Source: JACKAN01 sp964502735 (GTDB taxonomy: Bacteria > Bdellovibrionota > Bdellovibrionia > Bdellovibrionales > UBA1609). From it: a stretch of 11,823 nucleotides of DNA. The DNA is taken from contig CAZCYD010000074.1 of assembly GCA_964502735.1 (NCBI GenBank), forward strand, positions 1-11,823. Direction: 5' to 3'. Under the pieces are notes generated by a model. The model saw nothing but the letters and a program-made list of their open reading frames with translations, was not told where the DNA came from and ran no database searches. The position numbers and the translations under genes were made by a program. Positions 6,671-11,823 of this stretch are shown here, piece after piece (within the stretch, counting starts at the first letter, position 1; each line of letters begins with the position of its first letter).

Positions 6671-8491
6671 GTGAGAATGATGGTTGTTTTTTTAATGCTT
6701 TTTTTTCTCCAGACTCTAACCCAGGCACAAACCTTTTCTGATAATCTGACTTGCAAATTCAACCCCCAGAGAGACGAGCAAGAGACTAGGTCAGAGTTTT
6801 TTTTTCTATTACAAAAAAGTTGTGAAGCTTTTATTGATTACTGCCAAAACTTTTCTGAAAAAAACTGTCTAGAACGCATAAACAGTTTGGAGGCCACTCG
6901 CAATCATCGCGAGAGGAGTACGCTGATCTATTTGTCGAACCAAAAATTAGCTTTGGCTAATAATATTTTCTCTACAGTTTCTCTTGATAACACCCAAATT
7001 GAAGAGACAAACATCCACGAATACGAAAGTAAATTAAATATCTTAGACGGCCTCTCGCGCGACAACTCACCATTAATTAGAGAGTTCATTTTAGACTTAA
7101 AAAACAACCTCCAAGCCCATTGGATGGCTGAGTATTTTCACTCCTGGATGACTTGGCAGAACCTCAACAGCGATCTCTTTTCAAAGGCCGGACTTCCGCT
7201 GAGTTTGATAACCGGACAAATGGCTCTTTACAATATTAAGGACTCAGGAGTTTTTACTAAATTTTTAAATCAAACATTACCTGGTAAACTTTTTTCTCTA
7301 AGTTCATTTGGTTTTAGAGTTAGTGTTCCCTATATAACCATTGAATCTATAAAATCTACTAATCCTCCTCCTGCTGTAATGCCTATGAGTCCTGCTCACT
7401 TGATTCGCTTTGATTTCCAAAACTATGAGGATGAAGAGATCGAGGCCTTCATAACTTCTATTGAGAAAAGTCAGTCTCATGATCAAATTCGAGCGGGAAT
7501 TGTAATTTCCTCACTCTTTCTTTTAGGAGACTTGCACCTTGCAGCTCCACAGGTTTACCCGAAGTGGATTCCCAATTGGGTACAAAACCTCATGAGGTCG
7601 GGGGCAACAAGCCCCTCCCCAGCATCTGCAAAAAAATGGAGTTTTAACCCAAAAAATCTTATACGCCTAACTCCTCAGTCCCTTGTTGCCACCGTAGCCA
7701 TAGATCAAGGCGTATCTCAGGGGATAAAATCTTACACAGAAAGGCAAGTCCACAATCAGATCGTAGGACTCCTTCACTCGACCTCCACAGAAGATGAGAC
7801 CATTAAAAATGCCAGAGACCTGATGAAAACTCTTGCCGAATTGGACATTTTCTACACCAAGAACTCACGTGAAAGCTATTTTTTAAATCGAGATTTTATT
7901 TTGGCAGTTCAGTACGCCATAGATAATCAATTATCTCTAACTTCTTTCATGGATGAATACTTTTATGATCACGTCCAACACCTCAAAGCGAGTGGAATAG
8001 AAATGGTCCGTCATTTAAATTGTGCCTCTCAAAGAGATATTAACTACCTTCTAGTTGGTAGACGAGAAGTCTATCAACTAGAAAACCAATTTAAAGGTAA
8101 AAAAGAGGCTTATTTATCAGGTCTGTGGACTTATTCACATCTCTTGTCTACGCTGCTAAATAGTCACAAAACTACTGCTCACCTCTTTATGAAGGATATC
8201 ATTGAGGGAAAAATCAAACAGCTGCAGATGGAACACGCCCAAATTGCGAATGAAAGCCTTGCTGTTAATTTCCAAATATGGACACCCATTCTTTACAATC
8301 GGTGGTTTAAACCTGTTGCCGAGTACTTTAACGAAAAAAAACGTCGAGAATCTTACATGAATCCCAATTCAATGAGAACTTCGCAAAACAAATCAGAGCC
8401 ATCACCTCAATCGAACCTCATGTCTCAATCTTTGGCCGATGAAAACCAAATCTATGAAAATCTGAATTACTGTCGTTTTGTTGGGCAGTAA
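6671..8491 (+). CDS. Exported six-cysteine protein, unknown function (606 aa, GTG start)
   Basis: No family recognised. Starting at the GTG gives a textbook signal peptide: MRMMVVFLMLFFLQTLTQA|QT, with R2 as the positive n-region and a probable cut after A19. The longer frame from 6575 would put 32 extra residues before it. The mature protein has six cysteines: C28, C51, C58, C66, C451 and C601. Four of them cluster in the first 50 mature residues, which looks like a small disulfide-bonded N-terminal region. Moderately hydrophobic stretches occur at about 173-187, 206-226 and 275-286 (GIVISSLFLLG). They are shorter than usual membrane helices, so the protein may be periplasmic or only membrane associated. 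The last 50 residues are rich in Ser, Asn and Gln and probably disordered. The gene is separated from the upstream stop by 1 base, so it is likely in the same transcript. Confidence 0.82.
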   Translation: MRMMVVFLMLFFLQTLTQAQTFSDNLTCKFNPQRDEQETRSEFFFLLQKSCEAFIDYCQNFSEKNCLERINSLEATRNHRERSTLIYLSNQKLALANNIFSTVSLDNTQIEETNIHEYESKLNILDGLSRDNSPLIREFILDLKNNLQAHWMAEYFHSWMTWQNLNSDLFSKAGLPLSLITGQMALYNIKDSGVFTKFLNQTLPGKLFSLSSFGFRVSVPYITIESIKSTNPPPAVMPMSPAHLIRFDFQNYEDEEIEAFITSIEKSQSHDQIRAGIVISSLFLLGDLHLAAPQVYPKWIPNWVQNLMRSGATSPSPASAKKWSFNPKNLIRLTPQSLVATVAIDQGVSQGIKSYTERQVHNQIVGLLHSTSTEDETIKNARDLMKTLAELDIFYTKNSRESYFLNRDFILAVQYAIDNQLSLTSFMDEYFYDHVQHLKASGIEMVRHLNCASQRDINYLLVGRREVYQLENQFKGKKEAYLSGLWTYSHLLSTLLNSHKTTAHLFMKDIIEGKIKQLQMEHAQIANESLAVNFQIWTPILYNRWFKPVAEYFNEKKRRESYMNPNSMRTSQNKSEPSPQSNLMSQSLADENQIYENLNYCRFVGQ

Positions 8492-8670
8492 TTTTTAGAC
8501 GGTGACACACTCGAGTTTTTCCATATGATTTTTTCATACACCTTGATGACAATTTTTGTATCCTAAATTAAGAAAATATAAATACGGCTTGTGAATTCGA
8601 ACAAAGACTGATATTTGCAAGTAATATCGTATAGTTATGACGTTTAAACTGAAGGGCCCTGGCACTTTTA
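8492..8670 (+). other. Intergenic gap between the third and fourth large exported genes
   Basis: This is the only sizeable gap in the block from 1337 to the window end. It is AT-rich. I see no strong hairpin plus T tract, so read-through from the upstream genes is possible. A candidate promoter and a dyad lie near its 3' end and are listed separately. Confidence 0.5.
8608..8635 (+). promoter_or_regulatory. Candidate promoter with an operator-like dyad in the spacer
   Basis: CTGATA (8608-8613, 4 of 6 to the -35 consensus) and TATAGT (8630-8635, 5 of 6 to the -10) are 16 bases apart. A perfect 6-bp dyad, GATATT (8610-8615) and AATATC (8623-8628) with a 7-base centre, overlaps the -35 and fills the spacer, where a repressor could block RNA polymerase. 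Such short AT-rich matches arise easily by chance. Confidence 0.3.
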
Positions 8671-10527
8671 TTGCTGAATAAATCTCTGATGAGATCTCCT
8701 ATTATTTTATTTTTTTACCTGACTTTTTTGCTAGCTTTTCCGGGGGTTATTTTGCTAACTCCTCAGAGAGCTCCAGCCTCCATTTATGGAACATCTTTTC
8801 AAGACCTACTCAAGGGCCTTAATGAACAAGAAAAATCCTTAGCCCTTCCCGCTCTAAAGACGCTCAGAGCCTACTCCATGCTCAACCTTATTGAAAGCCA
8901 TATTCAACTCGAGAATTATCTTTATTGCTTAAATCCCCACAAAGAGCCTCGCTCTTTTCTAACTCACCCTAATGCTGAAAATAAAAGTCCTTATATGTTT
9001 TCTTTTGAGCTCAGTTGCGAGCAGGCTTTAAACCAACTTTACGAGAATGTTTACTCAGTTTCTAGAGAAATGAGAATCCACATGGCTATCGCCTTTGCCT
9101 CCATAGATGAAGGCCGCCAAAACCTACCTCACAGCACGCGCAACAGGCAAGACCGTTTTGTATTGAATCTTCAACCTCGACATATCTACAACGAACTTCC
9201 AAGACTTGCCCCGCTAATGGCCGATGAAATTGAAGACGCCCTAGAAATTGTTAGAAAAGCAGAGGGACTTGCCATCGAAAGTTATCGCAGACGAACCAAC
9301 CCCACTCGTCTGAATTCTATACAAGAAAAGTCTATTCGGCGCGATGCTCAAATAGACCAAATGAAGAACTCCATGGAAGAATATAAAAATATTTTAGAAA
9401 AACTTCCAGTCGTCGGCTTCTTAGCCAATACACTCTCTCTACCCCCTTCAGACCTAGACCTTAGCGTTCTTCGCCACAGTTTTGAAAAACTTAAAACCCT
9501 CAATTGCTCTTATCTTGGAAAGAATTATCTAAAACCAGGGGTAAAAAAATTAGTGCGAGAACGACGACAAGACCTGTTATGGGTGCAAGACTTTGACAGA
9601 CAATCTCCTATGGAAGATCAAATTATTGAAAAATTGTGTTCACAAAACTTTTTAAATGATCCGCTATTTAACAGCTACTATAAGTTCCCAGAACTCAAAG
9701 ATTTTATCGCCCTAACTAACCATGCCTATCGCCACCAAGTTTTCGGATTGGAATCTAGCATTTTTCCAGTTCCTCTCTCTTACCATATTGACAACCTGCC
9801 CATGGAAGAGTTAATTGCTGAAACTGACAATTTCGTCGAGTCACTCCTAGAAATTTCAGGGGCAAAGTTGTTTTCAGAAAAAATATTCCAACCCTTTCAC
9901 TCTCCTCTCGATATCTCTAATGAAAAGGAATTTCTATTTTTACTCAGCCAGCTCCCAGTTATTGAAAGACTCAAAAGGATTCCACACTGGCATCACCAAG
10001 CCCTTGTTTTAGAAAAAATGGCCGATAACGCCTCTAGTTCTGAACTCTGGGCTGACGTTTCTAGAGCTCTGACTCTGGTCGCTGGGGGATTTGCTTGTCA
10101 CTTTGGCTTAAAATACACATTAAAAAAATTCGGTGGCGTCGAGAACTACGCAATACGAGCCGTCAATAAAATACTCACACGTGCAACGTCAAAAGGCGAA
10201 AAACATTTTAACTCTGAATTTTGTCATGTTCCCGCAGCATTGAGTGGATCGCTGCTCTTCTACAATCTTGAAACTCGAAGATACAATAACTCATTTGAGA
10301 GTTTTTTTGCTTCCCCTCTTTCTGAGAACATTATTGGAAATTTTGACGATTTAGAGGGGGCACGATTTGCTATTTTCTTAGAGACGCTTTTTTTAATCTA
10401 TGACGTTTACAGTATAAAGAACCTAGTGCCCAACCCTACCCCTTTATTTAAAAAAATGAAAAACAAAATTCTTAATTTAAAAAGAACTCCCTCTAGTCAA
10501 ATGATCCCACGAGGTTTTTATGAGTAG
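8671..10527 (+). CDS. Exported/membrane protein with six cysteines, unknown function (618 aa)
   Basis: No family recognised. The frame opens after a TGA at 8650-8652. Possible starts are TTG at 8671, with AAGGG 14 bases upstream, and ATG at 8689, which has no clear Shine-Dalgarno and gives 612 residues. Both leave the N-terminal hydrophobic segment intact (IILFFYLTFLLAFPGVILL), with a possible signal peptidase site after A36 (APA|S) or an uncleaved anchor. The body is helical and charged, with a likely coiled stretch at about 205-245. C86, C116, C279, C323, C476 and C518 make six cysteines. C-terminal hydrophobic patches lie at 466-480, 521-531 and 566-577, and the last 25 residues are basic (FKKMKNKILNLKR). 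A C-terminal membrane region resembles the layout of the 1163-residue protein. The stop overlaps the AAA+ ATPase start by 8 bases, so the two are probably translationally coupled. Confidence 0.83.
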   Translation: MLNKSLMRSPIILFFYLTFLLAFPGVILLTPQRAPASIYGTSFQDLLKGLNEQEKSLALPALKTLRAYSMLNLIESHIQLENYLYCLNPHKEPRSFLTHPNAENKSPYMFSFELSCEQALNQLYENVYSVSREMRIHMAIAFASIDEGRQNLPHSTRNRQDRFVLNLQPRHIYNELPRLAPLMADEIEDALEIVRKAEGLAIESYRRRTNPTRLNSIQEKSIRRDAQIDQMKNSMEEYKNILEKLPVVGFLANTLSLPPSDLDLSVLRHSFEKLKTLNCSYLGKNYLKPGVKKLVRERRQDLLWVQDFDRQSPMEDQIIEKLCSQNFLNDPLFNSYYKFPELKDFIALTNHAYRHQVFGLESSIFPVPLSYHIDNLPMEELIAETDNFVESLLEISGAKLFSEKIFQPFHSPLDISNEKEFLFLLSQLPVIERLKRIPHWHHQALVLEKMADNASSSELWADVSRALTLVAGGFACHFGLKYTLKKFGGVENYAIRAVNKILTRATSKGEKHFNSEFCHVPAALSGSLLFYNLETRRYNNSFESFFASPLSENIIGNFDDLEGARFAIFLETLFLIYDVYSIKNLVPNPTPLFKKMKNKILNLKRTPSSQMIPRGFYE

Positions 10528-11823
10528 CACTCCCTACAAAAAACACACTTTAACTCCTCAACGAATTGGCATAGCTTGTTTCTTCGTAGCTCTAGTTATT
10601 TCGATACCCTCTGAAGCTTCTCTCTTCGGAACTCTCGGAAAAAAACTATTTGGCCGAGGCCGTGGCGAACAAGCTGCAAGACCTCATACACCTCCTCAAA
10701 CGGATAATGATCCAGTTGGGTGGTGGGATCAGGCCAAAGGCAAGCTGGAAGACATGGTTCAATCTCCTGAAGCGACACAAGCCGGAGCAAGAGGCACCTC
10801 TAAAGTCGGACCTGATGGAGTTATACAATACAATGCTGACAATATTTTTGAATACTTAGGTCGCAACCTTACCAAAAGAGCCAAAAATGGTGAATACGAT
10901 CATCACTATTGCCCTAAAGAACTGATGGACTCAATAAAAGTTAAGCTAATGAGCCCCAGTCTAAAAAACGTGATGCTTACAGGCCCCGCTGGAGTGGGTA
11001 AAACAGCAACCGCAGAGTGTTTTGCTAGAGCCATAGCGGAGCTCTCTAGCAATACAGTTCAAGAACTACGCAATCATTTTAAACAAGACTATAGACATCT
11101 TTTGGATGAAGTTACAAAAGCTGAAAGAGCCTTTGTTGCAGATGAAATACCAAGAATTACAGATGAAATTTCAGCACTCAGATACGAACTCGATAAAGCT
11201 TTGAAACAACCAACTGGAAGTCATTCTGCAACAGGATCTGGGTCCAATAATGTTGCGGAAATTCAAGAGCAAATAAGAAAATCTGAACTTCGCCTAAAAG
11301 AGCTTGAGGATCACAAAAAACTTTTTGAATCGGATGATGGAGCTGTAACTTACTTAACAGAGCACTCTGAAGACCTTTTAAAAACTTGGCAGAAGTACGA
11401 AGTGATGTCATTTGATTTTGGCGATATGATGGGTGGCACCGCCTATAGAGGGCAGCTCGAAGAAAAAATGAAGGCCCTTCGAGAGCGATTGGAAAGAGAT
11501 GGAAACATTATACCCTTTTTCGACGAAGCCCATCTTATGGCCAAAGGGGCTGGCAGCACTGACGGTGGAGGAGCTGATATTGCCAACGTCTTAAAGCCTA
11601 TGATGACTGAGGGCAAGGTCATGATGATTTTTGCAACTACTGACAAAGAATTTGCAAAATTCTTTAGCCATGACCAAGCTCTTATCCGACGTTTCCACTT
11701 AGAAAAGATTCAAGAACCCACAGCCGAACAAGTTTTCTCTATATTAAAAAGTAAAAGACGCAGTTATGAAGCTAGCTTTGGCGTAACGATCAGCGACGAA
11801 GCTCTTCAAGCGATTATTGTACT
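10520..11823 (+). CDS. ClpA/ClpB-type AAA+ ATPase with N-terminal signal/anchor (partial, first 434 codons)
   Basis: This is the 5' part of a AAA+ unfoldase-like ATPase related to the first ring (D1) of ClpA/ClpB. It is open at the window end. Residues 105-130 (NIFEYLGRNLTKRAKNGEYD) match the Clp lead-in, though the usual IGR is replaced by YCP. Walker A is GPAGVGKT (155-162). The pore-loop segment is GGTAYRGQLEEKM (305-317) with the substrate-gripping Tyr309. Walker B is IIPFFDEAH (330-338). GAGSTDGGGADIANVLKP (343-360) is the typical post-Walker-B stretch. Sensor 1 is FATT (371-374), and arginine fingers are in ALIRRF (387-392). The usual Clp N-domain is absent. Instead residues 16-34 form a signal peptide or anchor (possible cut SEA|S), followed by a basic, Gly/Pro-rich linker. 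Residues 172-292 are an extra, charged helical insertion. GAGG at 10511-10514 lies 5 bases before the ATG. A second ring and any M-domain lie beyond the window. Confidence 0.88.
   Translation, partial: MSSTPYKKHTLTPQRIGIACFFVALVISIPSEASLFGTLGKKLFGRGRGEQAARPHTPPQTDNDPVGWWDQAKGKLEDMVQSPEATQAGARGTSKVGPDGVIQYNADNIFEYLGRNLTKRAKNGEYDHHYCPKELMDSIKVKLMSPSLKNVMLTGPAGVGKTATAECFARAIAELSSNTVQELRNHFKQDYRHLLDEVTKAERAFVADEIPRITDEISALRYELDKALKQPTGSHSATGSGSNNVAEIQEQIRKSELRLKELEDHKKLFESDDGAVTYLTEHSEDLLKTWQKYEVMSFDFGDMMGGTAYRGQLEEKMKALRERLERDGNIIPFFDEAHLMAKGAGSTDGGGADIANVLKPMMTEGKVMMIFATTDKEFAKFFSHDQALIRRFHLEKIQEPTAEQVFSILKSKRRSYEASFGVTISDEALQAIIV

Noticed and set aside
10650..10859. Forward open frame in another frame inside the ATPase gene
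   Set aside because: The ATPase frame carries unmistakable Clp motifs and is open throughout, so this is an out-of-frame shadow.
10520..11823. Type VI secretion ATPase ClpV
   Set aside because: No sheath, tube, spike or baseplate genes are visible, and ClpV has a Clp N-domain and no export signal. The neighbours do not resemble type VI components.
1..11823. CRISPR arrays, tRNA or rRNA genes, transposases, integrases
   Set aside because: No regularly spaced repeats, no cloverleaf or rRNA-like stretch seen, and no mobile-element protein motifs in any open frame.

Overview
The window reads as a low-to-moderate GC Gram-negative chromosome segment. The basis is good Shine-Dalgarno sites, sigma70-like hexamers, and many genes with Sec signal peptides and cysteines in even numbers. 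Large orphan exported proteins next to a Clp-type ATPase resemble predatory or host-associated deltaproteobacterial relatives (Bdellovibrionota/Bacteriovoracia-like). That placement is a guess from style, not from a marker gene. All convincing genes lie on the + strand.

Layout. Positions 1-104 may hold the last 33 codons of an upstream gene with a hydrophobic C-terminal tail. A leader of about 240 bases with a perfect TATAAT box precedes a small exported protein (343-1035). A 301-base gap (1036-1336) follows. It holds a perfect 33-bp inverted repeat with a 9-base loop (probable bidirectional terminator) and a candidate promoter for the next block. Positions 1337-8491 carry three tightly packed genes for large exported proteins (1163, 614 and 606 residues). 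The first junction is an ATGA overlap and the second is a 1-base gap. I move the third gene's start to a GTG at 6671. A 179-base gap (8492-8670) holds a possible promoter with a dyad but no clear terminator. Next come a fourth large exported/membrane protein (8671-10527) and, overlapping it by 8 bases, the 5' part of a ClpA/ClpB-type AAA+ ATPase (10520 to the window end, truncated).

How the genes may work together. The ATPase has the ClpA/B first-ring (D1) motifs: Walker A, a Tyr pore loop, Walker B, sensor 1 and arginine fingers. It lacks the usual Clp N-domain and instead starts with a signal peptide or membrane anchor. It also carries about 120 extra charged, helical residues between the Walker A helix and the pore-loop strand. 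Its translational coupling to large helical envelope proteins suggests an envelope-associated AAA+ machine with dedicated membrane and periplasmic partners. This is inference. None of the four large proteins matches a family I recognise.
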